A stretch of 64,000 nt of DNA from CALDTK01 sp963837005 (lineage in GTDB: Bacteria; Bacteroidota; Bacteroidia; Chitinophagales; Saprospiraceae). The notes beneath the pieces are model-generated. The model searched no databases. It was given only the letters and a program-made list of their open reading frames with translations, and was not told where the DNA came from. The translations under genes were made by a program, and so were the position numbers. The DNA lies in the NCBI GenBank assembly GCA_963837005.1, contig CAWIMC010000004.1, positions 248,001 to 312,000 on the forward strand. The letters run 5' to 3'. Below, one piece after another: positions 8,833-17,534 of the stretch; position 1 is the first letter of the stretch; each line of letters opens with the position of its first letter.

Positions 8833-8859
8833 CTTGAGGTCGCAGATTGCGACCTCAAG
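8833..8859. repeat. Palindrome B upstream of ORF6N gene
   Basis: CTTGAGGTCGCA (8833-8844) and TGCGACCTCAAG (8848-8859) are 12-bp perfect arms around GAT. The GAGGTCGCA core is repeated inside the ORF6N coding region at 8583-8591. Its last base is the first base of palindrome C. Confidence 0.85.
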
Positions 8860-8889
8860 ATTGGAGATCACAATTTGTGATCTCCAATC
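8859..8889. repeat. Palindrome C upstream of ORF6N gene
   Basis: GATTGGAGATCACAA (8859-8873) and TTGTGATCTCCAATC (8875-8889) are 15-bp perfect arms around a single T. Its TTGTGAT core recurs inside the ORF6N coding region next to the palindrome B core (8592-8600), so the coding segment looks like half of B joined to half of C. Confidence 0.85.
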
Positions 8890-8908
8890 GTGTCCCGCCC
8901 GCCCGCCG

Positions 8909-9087
8909 TCACCCCCGCGGATGCAATGCCCGCACCGCCCTGGCCAGCTCCTTCAGTCCCCCAACCCTATACTGCTCCGTCGCCGTGGCCGTGCGGTGCC
9001 CGGCGAACGCCTGCACGACGCGCACGTTGTGGCCGGCCTCTAGCAGGCCCGCGATTATGGTATGCCGGATGAGCAGCGGCCGCAGCT
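8909..9087 (-). pseudogene. Tyrosine recombinase, C-terminal fragment
   Basis: Minus-strand frame ending at TGA (8909-8911) reads LRPLLIRHTIIAGLLEAGHN, then VRVVQAFAGHRTATATEQYR and ends VRALHPRG. The RHT, the LLE-G---VV/IQ helix, GH(R) and the Y in TEQYR match the last third of phage-integrase-type enzymes: catalytic Arg, the second His and the Tyr nucleophile are present, while the first His of the HxLR box is replaced. The upstream part is absent; the frame joins RHS sequence near 9090. A remnant of an integrated element. Confidence 0.7.
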
Positions 9088-9090
9088 TAC

Positions 9091-9231
9091 CCCCGGATCA
9101 ATATTCGAGATCGGGTTATTCAGTGCATAGTTATACGGACTGTACCTGGGGTACTTCCCCGCCAGTGGATCCACGGACAGGAAGCGTCCTAAGGCACGTT
9201 CGTAGAGTCTCGCAGCCGTAGTCCTGGCGGA
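9091..9231 (-). pseudogene. RHS repeat-associated core fragment (second copy)
   Basis: Minus-strand reading ARLYERALGRFLSVDPLAGK then YPRYSPYNYALNNPISNIDP is the conserved end of the RHS core domain, just before where a variable toxin tip begins. Only about 46 codons remain, bounded by a stop on the left of the reading and the recombinase fragment on the right. It sits 8 bp from the stop of the immunity-like gene, the arrangement expected of a displaced (orphan) RHS tip cassette. Confidence 0.75.
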
Positions 9232-9239
9232 TTATCGAC

Positions 9240-9626
9240 TTACTGTAAAAGCGGAGGGGTATACAAACGTTCAATTGATATCTCACCCTCAGGCTCGATA
9301 TTAATAATGATCCAAGACGGCAGATAATTTTGAAAAGATATTTCCTCTGATGTTGTTGAAAAGGAATCTATGACTATAACCCTTAGCTGATGACTGCCCA
9401 GTCTGGGATGCAATTCGATAGCCCTAGGTGGCCGGTATGTACCATCAATATAAAAAGTGTCGATAGAAATACCATTAAGTTTTACTTCTACAAACCTTAC
9501 GTCTGAACCGGTATTATCCTGAACGTACGTATTGATGGCGCCATACTGGACGCGCAAATACACATGAACAATGATAGATACAGCTAGGGGAACAAAGATC
9601 GCGAGTAGGACTATCCTTTTGGCCAT
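9240..9626 (-). CDS. Small membrane-anchored protein, likely RHS-toxin immunity protein
   Basis: 128 residues from ATG at 9626. One N-terminal transmembrane segment (KRIVLLAIFVPLAVSIIVHVY, residues 3-23), then a beta-rich domain to ...SIERLYTPPLLQ. I know no homologous family. It starts 16 bp inside the end of the metzincin-like toxin tip (stop 9611), lies on the same strand, and is followed by an orphan RHS core fragment; by established logic of polymorphic toxin loci such a gene encodes immunity. The membrane anchor suggests it neutralises the toxin in the periplasm. AT-richer than the chromosome around it. Confidence 0.55.
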   Translation of the reverse strand: MAKRIVLLAIFVPLAVSIIVHVYLRVQYGAINTYVQDNTGSDVRFVEVKLNGISIDTFYIDGTYRPPRAIELHPRLGSHQLRVIVIDSFSTTSEEISFQNYLPSWIIINIEPEGEISIERLYTPPLLQ

Positions 9627-10362
9627 AATGTAGATGGTTGTCTTCTTCCGTTCAAGTTCCGCAATGACATAAGTGATCTATCGGCCCCTAAAATTGGCTC
9701 CCCAAGAGCGTTCGAGTTTGGGCTACGATTTAAACGGCCATCCTTGTAAGCTTTGCTGATGCTTCCCAGCTGTTCTGAAGTAAGTAGATTGCCTCTGAGT
9801 TCGGCACGCCCCTGAGTCATAAGATTCGTTATACTCGAAGCGTGACTAAGGTCGAACAAGTGACCCATCTCGTGAGATGTAGTCCTTTCGCCCTCCTCGC
9901 CTATAAACCTATCGTAGAGGCCGGTGAAGTAATCCGCATCAATAGTCGCCACCTTCCCTCCAAAGTCGCTTACAACACCTGGAATTTCTTGTTTACGGCT
10001 TCGGCTAATACAATTAAGTGGTCACTTGGGTCTACATCTCACATAGTCTCTGCAACACTAAAATTAAAGTTCATTCTTACTTCGTTCCCGCTATTGTCAA
10101 TGCCAGAGTACGAAGTCTGCATCATCGAAGTAATATCCGCTAGTGCTTCACTCATATTAACGTTGTTGTCTGAAAAATTGATCAGCTTCCCAGTGACGTG
10201 ATACGTCATTAAATTACGACCTCCTTGTCCACCTCTAAGCGTGAGTACTGGTGTGATGCTATCACCCTTCATGTCAATGTTCGCCGATGGGCTGTTGTTA
10301 ACCATTGAGTATGGCGTGAACGAAGGATACATCGGTGCGCGCGGGTCCACACTCAAATATTC
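9611..10362 (-). pseudogene. RHS core end plus metzincin-like toxin tip, disrupted
   Basis: Reading starts at the RHS core signature EYLSVDPRAPMYPSFTPYSM ... NIDMKGD (10362 downwards), 9 bp from the GMC oxidoreductase stop. The tip continues to NFSVAETM, meets TGA (10039-10041), goes on in the same frame as DVDPSDHLIVLAEAVNKK, then shifts frame near 9975 (TTCCAGG, apparently one C short) into GVVSDFGGKVATIDADYF and finally SHEMGHLFDLSHAS. HEMGHLFDLSH matches the zinc-binding HExxHxxxxxH of metzincins (Asp in place of the usual Gly). The rest of the giant RHS gene is absent, so this is an orphan tip. A secreted protease toxin is the likely original role. Confidence 0.65.
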
Positions 10363-12071
10363 TGCTTGTTGAGCTCCGATACGGCGTAGTCGGCGGCGCG
10401 CGCCGTGAGCGCCATGTAGGTGAGCGATGGATTGACGCAGGCCGCGCTCGTCATGCAGGCACCATCCGTCACGAACACGTTTTCCGCGCCCCAAACCTGA
10501 TTGTGGGCGTTGAGTACGGAGGTCTTCGGATCGCGGCCCATGCGCGCGGTGCCCATCTCGTGGATGCCATAGCCCATCTCGTGGCCGTTGTTGAAGCCGA
10601 CGATGTCCTTGACGCCCGCGCGCTCGAGCATCTCGACGGCGTCCGACTCGGCGCGCCGGTTCATGGCCAGGGCGTTGTCGTCCCACTCGGCGCTAATCGT
10701 AAGGGTAGGCTGGCCCCACTTATCGAGCACGTCGGGATTGAGGCGCACGTGGTTCTCGTGGCGAGGGAGCGCTTCCGCAAAACCTGTAATGAAGAACTCC
10801 CACGGCCCTGGTTTAAACAGCCCATCCTTAAACTTCCCGCCATACTCGGCCCGGTTGGCGGCCTCGCGACTGCCGCCCCGGCCCGCGCCCCCCTGGTACC
10901 CGAAGCCGCGTACGAACTCATCGGTCGCGCTCGCGGCGTCGACGTTGTAGTAGCGCGGAATGTAGATGCCGTTTGGACGGCGCCCCTTATAGTACCGGTC
11001 GTCGAAGCCTTCGACCCGCCCGATGGCCCCTGAGCGGTAGGTGTGGTCCATGAGGTTGTGCCCGAGTTCGCCGGAGTCGTTGCCCAGACCACGCTCGAAG
11101 CGACCCGAAGTCGAGTTCAACATGATCTGCGTCGAACTGAGTGCCGAGGCGTTCAGAAAGATAATCTTGGCCTTATAGTCGATCACCTCGCTGGTCTCCG
11201 AGTCGATCACGCGTACGCCGGTAGCCTTACCTGCGGCGTCATCGTAGATGACTTCTTGGACGATGGAGTAGGGACGGATCGTAAGCTTGCCAGTGGCGTT
11301 GGCAGCAGGTAGCGTGGAGGCGTTGGAGCTGAAGAACGCCCCGTACGGACAACCGCGGCTGCAACGATTGCGGTATTGGCACTGGCCGCGGTTGGGGCCG
11401 TGGTCTTCGGGGCGATATTCGGTGAGGTGGGCGCAGCGCCCAATAGTCATATGGCGACCGGGGTGGTTTTTTTCAATGCGCTCGCGGACGTGCTTCTCGA
11501 CCACGTTCATCTCCATGGGCGGGAGGAAGTGGCTGTCGGGTAGCTGCTTGAGCCCGAGCGGCGCCCCGGAGATGCCCGCGAACTTCTCGACGTAGGTGTA
11601 CCACGGCTCGATATCTCGGTAGCGGATCGGCCAGTCGACTCCGTGCCCATCGGCGGCATTGGCACCGAAGTCTATGTCGCTCCAACGGTAGGTTTGCTTG
11701 CCCCACAGCAAGGAGCGCCCCCCCATGACGTGCGCTCGAATCCAGAGGAAGGGCTTCTCTTCGGTGTAGGGGTTGGCGCTGTCGTCGGCGTGGTAGTGCT
11801 CCGAGTCCTTGCCGACGAAGCCCGAGCGCGTGGATTTGTAGTGTTTGGCTTGCTCCGCGGCGGTGAGGCCCCCGCGCAGCTCCATGTCCCAGGGGTCGAG
11901 ATTAGCGGTTGGGTAGTCGCCGTGTTCGACGATGTGGCCGCGCTCTAGCACGAGGGTTTTGAGGCCCTTTTCGGTGAGTTCTTTGGCGGCCCAGCCCCCA
12001 GAAATACCCGAGCCAACCACAATGGCATCGTACGTGAGGGATTTGTCGGCGTCGATGTTGAAGGTAGCCAC
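10353..12071 (-). CDS. GMC-family FAD-dependent oxidoreductase
   Basis: 572 residues. The N-terminal Rossmann motif YDAIVVGSGISGGWAAKELT binds FAD. A Cys-rich stretch RGQCQYRNRCSRGCPYGAFF (around residue 230) resembles that of gluconate/sorbitol-type dehydrogenases. The C-terminal catalytic block has HEMGTARMG and DGACMTSAACVNPSLTYMAL. It oxidises a sugar, sugar acid or alcohol, passing electrons on via the partner subunit; the substrate is unknown. The normal partner, a subunit 3 gene, is at 6185-6784 on the same strand, separated by the RHS/integrase mosaic that begins within about 10 bp of this gene's stop. One sense hairpin element at 10771-10783. Confidence 0.9.
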   Translation of the reverse strand: MATFNIDADKSLTYDAIVVGSGISGGWAAKELTEKGLKTLVLERGHIVEHGDYPTANLDPWDMELRGGLTAAEQAKHYKSTRSGFVGKDSEHYHADDSANPYTEEKPFLWIRAHVMGGRSLLWGKQTYRWSDIDFGANAADGHGVDWPIRYRDIEPWYTYVEKFAGISGAPLGLKQLPDSHFLPPMEMNVVEKHVRERIEKNHPGRHMTIGRCAHLTEYRPEDHGPNRGQCQYRNRCSRGCPYGAFFSSNASTLPAANATGKLTIRPYSIVQEVIYDDAAGKATGVRVIDSETSEVIDYKAKIIFLNASALSSTQIMLNSTSGRFERGLGNDSGELGHNLMDHTYRSGAIGRVEGFDDRYYKGRRPNGIYIPRYYNVDAASATDEFVRGFGYQGGAGRGGSREAANRAEYGGKFKDGLFKPGPWEFFITGFAEALPRHENHVRLNPDVLDKWGQPTLTISAEWDDNALAMNRRAESDAVEMLERAGVKDIVGFNNGHEMGYGIHEMGTARMGRDPKTSVLNAHNQVWGAENVFVTDGACMTSAACVNPSLTYMALTARAADYAVSELNKQNI

Positions 12072-12209
12072 GGGCAGAGCGAATTTTTGTGGGCCTTAAG
12101 GTACTACAGCTAAGACGGGCTCGCGGCCGGGTACTCCCTCGCACCCCCGATGCACGTCCGCCCCCCCCCCGCAGGAGCGCATCGAAAAGGGGCGATCGAA
12201 GATTGCTGT

Positions 12210-13319
12210 CTACAACAAACCCTTCAACTCTTCCTCCAGCCTCGTGTGGTTCACGTTAACCGCCGCAATCTTGCCTTCGCGATCTATGAGGAAAGTCTTC
12301 GGGATTCCGGAGACGCCGTAGGTCTGCGCGGGCATGGCGCTCCACTTTTTAAGGTCGCTGACGTGGTAGGGCCAGGAGAGGCGATCGGCGGCGATGGCCT
12401 GGACCCACTTCTCGCGTTGGACCTGGACCTGCGCGTCGAGGTCGCCGGACTGCGAGAGGCGGGCGCGGGAGTTGTCGTCGAGCCCGTCGAGGGAGACGCT
12501 GTACACCGTAAAGCCTTTGTCCTTGTAGCGCTCATACACGTCTACGACGGTCGGGTTGGCGCGTCGGCACGGACCGCACCACGCAGCCCAGAAGTCGAGC
12601 AGGACCACCTTGCCCTTGAGGTCGTCGAGCGCGTACGACTCGCCGCTGGGGCTGGGCAACTCGATATTGGGGGCCGGTTGGCCTACCTGGATGCGCTCCT
12701 CGGAGCGGCGGCGCTCGAAGTCGGCTTCGATGGCGTTGACCCAGGCGGCGTAGTCGGTGCCGTAGGCCGTACCGGTGTACTCGGCCTCGAGACGAGTCTG
12801 CGCTTTGCGGAGCCCTTCGAGGTAGCTCTCGTGGCCGAGCGCGAGTTCGGCGAGGTAGACCCCGGCCCAGGGGTTGGCGACGGTGTCGAGGTAGCCGACG
12901 GCGTCCTCGGGCGAGTAGGTTTGCATGGCGAGTCCCCCGAGCATCTTCTGGAAGCTAGCCCCGGCCTTGCTGCCCGTGACGCTGTATTGGTAGCGGGGCA
13001 GGTCGTCGAGCTTGCCGTTGAGCGTGATGCGCTCCTCGGTTCCGTCGAGCACGAGCGGCATCTTCCGGGCGCCGATCCGTACGCGGTACACGCCGGCCTC
13101 CGGGGTTTCTGGCAACTCGATGACGAAGTTGCCGGCTGCGTCCGCCACCGTGTTGGTGAGCTGTTCGAAGGCTTCGGTCGGGCCGTTGAGTTTGTCGAAC
13201 TGCACCTGAAGTCCGGCGGCCTGCTCGACCCTGCCCTCGACGACGGTGCCTTCGGTTTTGGCGCAAGCCGCTATCAACAGAAACACAAAGGAAAAGAGCG
13301 CTAGACGTATCGAAATCAT
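12210..13319 (-). CDS. TlpA-like thioredoxin-domain lipoprotein with DUF4369-like N-terminus
   Basis: 369 residues. Signal peptide with lipobox LLIAAC (Cys at residue 19). The N-terminal half (GRVEQAAGLQVQFDKLNG, NFVIELPETPEAGVYRVRIG) is the beta-domain common in Bacteroidota TlpA-like proteins. The C-terminal AhpC/TSA thioredoxin fold has FWAAWCGPCRRANP with the redox Cys pair, the cis-Pro SGIPKTFLID, and ends in EELKGLL. Acts in the periplasm as a disulfide reductase. One antisense hairpin element (13255-13269, loop GCAA) overlaps the lipobox codons, coding CAKTEG. Confidence 0.88.
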   Translation of the reverse strand: MISIRLALFSFVFLLIAACAKTEGTVVEGRVEQAAGLQVQFDKLNGPTEAFEQLTNTVADAAGNFVIELPETPEAGVYRVRIGARKMPLVLDGTEERITLNGKLDDLPRYQYSVTGSKAGASFQKMLGGLAMQTYSPEDAVGYLDTVANPWAGVYLAELALGHESYLEGLRKAQTRLEAEYTGTAYGTDYAAWVNAIEADFERRRSEERIQVGQPAPNIELPSPSGESYALDDLKGKVVLLDFWAAWCGPCRRANPTVVDVYERYKDKGFTVYSVSLDGLDDNSRARLSQSGDLDAQVQVQREKWVQAIAADRLSWPYHVSDLKKWSAMPAQTYGVSGIPKTFLIDREGKIAAVNVNHTRLEEELKGLL

Positions 13320-13384
13320 TAGATCAGTTTAAGGGGAGAGAGCTATAAACGAGACGAGGGGGTGCTGGGGTTGCTACGCTGCGT

Positions 13385-15644
13385 CTAGGCGACCGACATG
13401 CTGCGCGCGAGGCTGTTTCGGTACGCTTCCGCAAAACTTGCCGAGTCCCCAAACTCGATATCCCCGATGGTGATGCGGCCGCTCGTCACGTGACCCAGCC
13501 TAACAAACGGCTGGCTGGCATTGATCAACGGTTCGCATAAGGCGTCAACGTGCTCAGGGGCACAGCTGATCACCACACGATTCTGATTCTCGCCGAATAG
13601 GTAGGCGTCGGCACGGACGCCATCGGGGGCTTCGTCGTATCTCGAAGCCTAAACCGTGAGGCATTGCCGATTCGAGCAGCGAGACAAAAAGCCCACCTTC
13701 CGAAACGTCGTGTGCGGAGGTCACGTGCCCCGTCGATATGGCTTTCGCCAAAACCTGGTGCATCAGCAGCGCCTCTTCGATGTCAAACTCGGGGCAGGGA
13801 CTGTGTTTCACGCCGTGCACGATGCGTAGGTAGCGGCTGCTCCCGAGATCGTTGATCGGATTACCTAGTAGGATAATCGCGTCCCCTGTTTTGGCGAAAG
13901 CCGAAGTCGTCAACCGCGCCGGGTCTTCGATGCTGCCCAGCATTCCGATGGTCGGCGTCGGGTATACGGGCTCGGTGCGCCCGTCCTCGAAAGTGCTCTG
14001 GTTGTAGAAGCTCACGTTGCCGCCCGTGACTGGAGTCTCGAATGCGCGGCAGGCGTCGCCCATCCCGCGGATGGCTTCGCTAAACTGGTAGTAGGCCTCC
14101 GGATTGTAGGGGTTACCAAAGTTGAGGCAGTTGGTCACGGCCAGCGGCTGTCCCCCGGCGCAAGTGATGTTGCGAGCCGCCTCGGCCACGGCGATCATGG
14201 CCCCTTTGTACGGATCGGCGTACACGTAAGACGAGTTGCAGTCCGTGGTGAGCACGATGCCTTTGCCGGTCTCCTTGACCCTGACCACGGCGGCATCACA
14301 GGGCGTATTGGTGGTGGCGGTATTGGTGCGCACCATCCGATCGTACTGGTCGGTGATCCACGATTTGTCGGCGACTGTGGCATCTCCGGCAAGCCGGTGC
14401 GCCGCAGCGATCAGGCCAGGGGTGTCCGCCTCCGGGATGGCACTCAGCGAAAAAGCCTCTACCTCCTTCAGGTAGGCCGGGCGCTTGGTCTCGCGCACGT
14501 AGACCGGGGCACCACCCCCGAGCACGAGACTGTGCGCATCGACGGTCGCGACGACCTCACCGCCTTTGCTAGAATTCGACGAAGCCCGTGTCGGTCACCT
14601 CGCCGATCTGCGCACACTCCAGGTCCCACTTCGCGAAGACGTCTATGATCTCCTGCTCGCGGCCCTTGTGCGCCACGACCAGCATTCGCTCTTGCGATTC
14701 AGACAGTAAGATCTCGAAGGGCTGCATGTCGGCCTGGCGCGTCGGCACGAGGTCGAGGTTGATCCGCATACCGGTCTCGGACTTCGCGCTCATCTCGGAG
14801 GTCGAGCAGGTGATGCCCGCGGCACCCATGTCCTGCATCCCGGCGACGGCCCCGGTCGCGATGACCTCGAGGCGTCGCCTCCAGCAGTAACTTCTCCTGG
14901 AAGGGGTCGCCGACTTGTACGGCGGGCAGGTCGTCTGCGGAGTCCTCGGTGAGGTCCTTCGACGCGAAGCTCGCACCGTGGATGCCGTCCTTGCCAGTCG
15001 CTGAGCCAACGATGAAGACGGGGTTGCCCGGTCCGGGAGCTGCGGCCGAGACCGTCTCACCGACCTTGACGACGCCGGCCGACATGGCGTTGACGAGCGG
15101 GTTTTGGTTGTAGACCTCGTCGAAGTAGACCTCTCCGCCGACGGTCGGTACGCCGAAGCAGTTGCCGTAGTGCGAGATGCCGGCCACCACACCCGCTACG
15201 ATCTTGCGGGTATGCCGTAGGGTAAGGTCCCCGAAGCGCAGGCTGTTGAGGGCTGCGATGGGTCGGGCGCCCATCGTGAAGATGTCGCGGTGGATGCCGC
15301 CAACGCCCGTGGCCGCACCCTGGAACGGCTCGATCGCCGAGGGGTGGTTGTGGCTTTCGATCTTGAAGCAGCACGCGTAGCCGTCGCCGAGGTCGACGAG
15401 GCCAGCGTTCTCTTCGCCGGCACCGACGAGGAGCTTGGCACCGTCGCGCGGGCAGTGTCTTGAGCAGGCGGATCGAGTTCTTGTAAGAGCAGTGCTCCGA
15501 CCACATCACCGAGTAGATCGACAGTTCGGTAAAGTTGGGCGTGCGGCCCATGATCTCGCAGATCTTCGCAAATTCGTCGGCGGTGAGCCCGAGGGCCTTG
15601 GCGGTATCGACGGTGACCTCCGCGGTCGTAGGGGGTGTGGCCAT
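13385..15644 (-). CDS. purL: Phosphoribosylformylglycinamidine synthase, large subunit type; four frameshifts as read
   Basis: ATP- and glutamine-dependent step 4 of purine synthesis. Start MATPPTTAEV at 15644. Conserved blocks appear in order but in changing frames: FTELSIYSVMWSEHCSYKNS; GYACCFKIESHNHPSAIEPF; GVGGIHRDIFTMGARPIAAL; DMGAAGITCSTSEM; AHDVSEGGL; end FAEAYRNSLARSMSVA. Breaks lie near 15450 (extra base in CCC), 14868 (extra C), 14575 (TAG in place of a continuing codon) and 13640. Each break involves one or two bases and both sides remain well conserved, so indel errors are likelier than decay of an essential gene. About 750 residues when joined. It lies 40 bp downstream of the NYN gene. 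Three hairpin elements are inside, two sense and one antisense. Confidence 0.88.
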
Positions 15645-15650
15645 GGCGGC

Positions 15651-15657
15651 GAAAGTA
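15651..15657 (-). promoter_or_regulatory. -7 box TACTTTC, 6 nt before purL ATG
   Basis: Minus-strand TACTTTC followed by GCCGCC then ATG. Fits the Bacteroidota -7 consensus (TAnnTTTG) loosely. The distance would put the transcript start at or next to the start codon. Confidence 0.4.
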
Positions 15658-15684
15658 GGTCCACGGCGCACACCCCCCGAAACG

Positions 15685-16676
15685 CTACGACGCTTTCTTC
15701 GCCCCGCCGCGCCTCCCGCCCCGTCGGCGTGACTTGACCCGCACCAGCGTATCGGTATCGGTAGACTTCAGCTCCACGATGTCGGTGTTGCCTTCCAGGA
15801 AAGCCGTGAAGTTGGAGTAGTCGTAGTTGGCCTCGTCGAAGGCCGGATCGAGGCGCAGCATCATCGGCTTGATCTTGACGCGCATGATCCACGGTTTGCC
15901 CTCGCGGGCCTCGAGGCTTTGGACGGCCTGCACGAGGAGGCGCTTTTCCGGGGAGGCCTTCGAGCGACCGCCGGCAGGCTTCTCCTTCTCGTGCTTCGGT
16001 GGCGGTGTCGTCCTCTTTGTCCTCGGTGCCCGCTGCGGACTTCTCCTTGGTTTTGGCGGAAGCCGTACTTCTGCGGGAGGTCTTCTTAGGGGCTTCCGCC
16101 AAAACGTACGCGATCTCGTCGTCGGCGTCGTCTTCGGCGGCGGCTCCGTGTTGCGACACGATCGTGTGGTAGAGCTTGAACTCGTTACAGGCCATCTGCC
16201 AGTAGCGGTTGCTGGTGCCCTCGACGCCGAGGCCCACGATGCGCTTGTGGCGACGACGCACGCGCTGCGCGATCGAGATGAAGTCGGAATCCCCGCTCAC
16301 GAGGATGACAATGTCGATGTGTGGGTGCGTCGTAAGGTCTTCGGCGATGTCGAGCGAGAGGCGAATGTCGGCTCCGTTCTTGGCGTTCATGCCAATGGGG
16401 AAGAGCTGGACGAGGTCCATCGAGTACTCGTTGAGTGTCTCGGCGTAGGGCCAGAAGTTGGTCCAGTTGGCGTAGGCGCGGTTGATGACGACCTCGCCGA
16501 GGGTGCGAGGCGTACTGCATCACGGCTGCAATGTCGAGCACTTTGGTGTCGCGGATGTCGAGCTTGTTGTTGCGCTGGCGGTCAAACCAGTCGCGGCCGT
16601 GCTCGATGCTCATGGCGGCGGCATGGACGTTTTCGAAGTCCCAGTAGATGGCCACGGAGGCCTCAGTGTTCATCAT
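15685..16676 (-). CDS. NYN-domain (PIN-like) protein with C-terminal OST-HTH-like tail; two frameshifts as read
   Basis: Begins MMNTEASVAIYWDFENVHAA, the LabA-like NYN N-terminus with its metal-binding Asp. Further NYN acid motifs follow after a shift near 16503: DIRLSLDIAEDLTTHPHIDI and VSGDSDFISIAQRVRRRHKR. A low-complexity Ala/Lys/Glu linker holds a second shift near 15990-16010. The C-terminal part (LLVQAVQSLEAREGKPWIMR, NYDYSNFTAFLEGNTDIVEL) resembles LOTUS/OST-HTH RNA-binding domains. Predicted RNA nuclease or RNA-binding protein. Upstream of purL, 40 bp, same strand. Two hairpin elements face each other in the linker (16051-16065 plus, 16091-16105 minus). Confidence 0.75.
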
Positions 16677-16841
16677 GTCAATTTCTAATTACCAATTTTC
16701 AGTTTCCAGTGCGCTGCCACGAGGGCGTAGAAGGCAGGATTTTGCGCTTCTAGACAGGCCCACCGGATCGAGCCGCAATGTACTATCCCTAAAACTGGGT
16801 ACTCGCCTGGCGAGTGTTTGTTGCATTTTCTCTGTTGAGAT

Positions 16842-16856
16842 GTTTTGCCGAAAGGC
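16842..16856 (+). repeat. Hairpin element, intergenic copy
   Basis: GTTTTGCCGAAAGGC; stem GCC/GGC, loop GAAA. Located 2 bp beyond the stop of the PaiB-like gene, antisense to it. The orientation and short stem argue against a terminator for that gene. Confidence 0.8.
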
Positions 16857-16858
16857 GC

Positions 16859-17452
16859 CTAGCGCGTGGACGGGGCCCGGAGCACGGGACAGCCCATCGA
16901 GTGCTCTAGCTTGGCGTGGGCGGCGTCACGGTCGGCGGGGCGCTTGTCTTGACTGAGCTTAAAGCGCCCGACGATGTCGTCTATCTGGAGGCGGAAGGCC
17001 ACGATTTGGGGGAGCAGAGGCTTGACGCGGGGATCTTCGGTGGGGAGCTGCCAGCCGTTGCGTCCCTCCATGGCGGCGATGAGGGTGCGTAGGTCCGCTT
17101 CCGCAAAACCGTCATCAGTGACGGGGAGGAGGGTCCCGCGGACGTGGACCTGTTGGTAGTTGTAGGTAGGGAGTTGACGCGTTGTGTAGTCGTCTGGGGA
17201 GATGTAGCTGCTGGGTCCGTGGAAGACGGCGAGCGCGGGACGGCCAGTAGTTACGAGGGTTGCGGCAGGGCCGTTGGCGTCGAGGTGGCCGATGAGTTGA
17301 CCGCCGTCGGCGGTGAGGACCAGCGGCAGGGGAGTGGCATACGGAATGCTGCCGTCGGCGACAATGAAGGTGGCCAGTGGGTGGTGCCGCAGGAAGTCGA
17401 GGAGGGTGGCGCGGTCGTGTTCGACGTAGGGTGCGGGTGGGTACGATGCCAT
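16859..17452 (-). CDS. PaiB-like FMN-binding negative regulator family protein
   Basis: 197 residues. MASYPPAPYVEHDRATLLDF and HHPLATFIVADGSIPYATPL match the split-barrel flavin-binding fold of the PaiB/FMN_bind_2 family. Also typical are HLDANGP, AVFHGPSSYISPDDY, VPTYNYQQVHVRG (here LPTYNYQQVHVRG), and the C-terminal DIVGRFKLSQDKRPAD. Named after B. subtilis PaiB, which represses sporulation and protease genes; a role in redox or flavin sensing is only inferred. Divergent from the MATE gene, 96 bp apart. One sense hairpin element at 17097-17109 encodes FAEADL. Confidence 0.85.
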   Translation of the reverse strand: MASYPPAPYVEHDRATLLDFLRHHPLATFIVADGSIPYATPLPLVLTADGGQLIGHLDANGPAATLVTTGRPALAVFHGPSSYISPDDYTTRQLPTYNYQQVHVRGTLLPVTDDGFAEADLRTLIAAMEGRNGWQLPTEDPRVKPLLPQIVAFRLQIDDIVGRFKLSQDKRPADRDAAHAKLEHSMGCPVLRAPSTR

Positions 17453-17534
17453 GGCGCGAAGATCGAGCAGACAGTTCAGCTGGCCGATGCTCGTGAGACA
17501 GAGCGTCGTGGAGCTCGCCTTACCCGCGTCCCTC

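Noticed and set aside
13385..15644. Programmed frameshifting in purL
   Set aside because: Four separate one- or two-base breaks without slippery heptamers or shared context are better explained by sequence errors.
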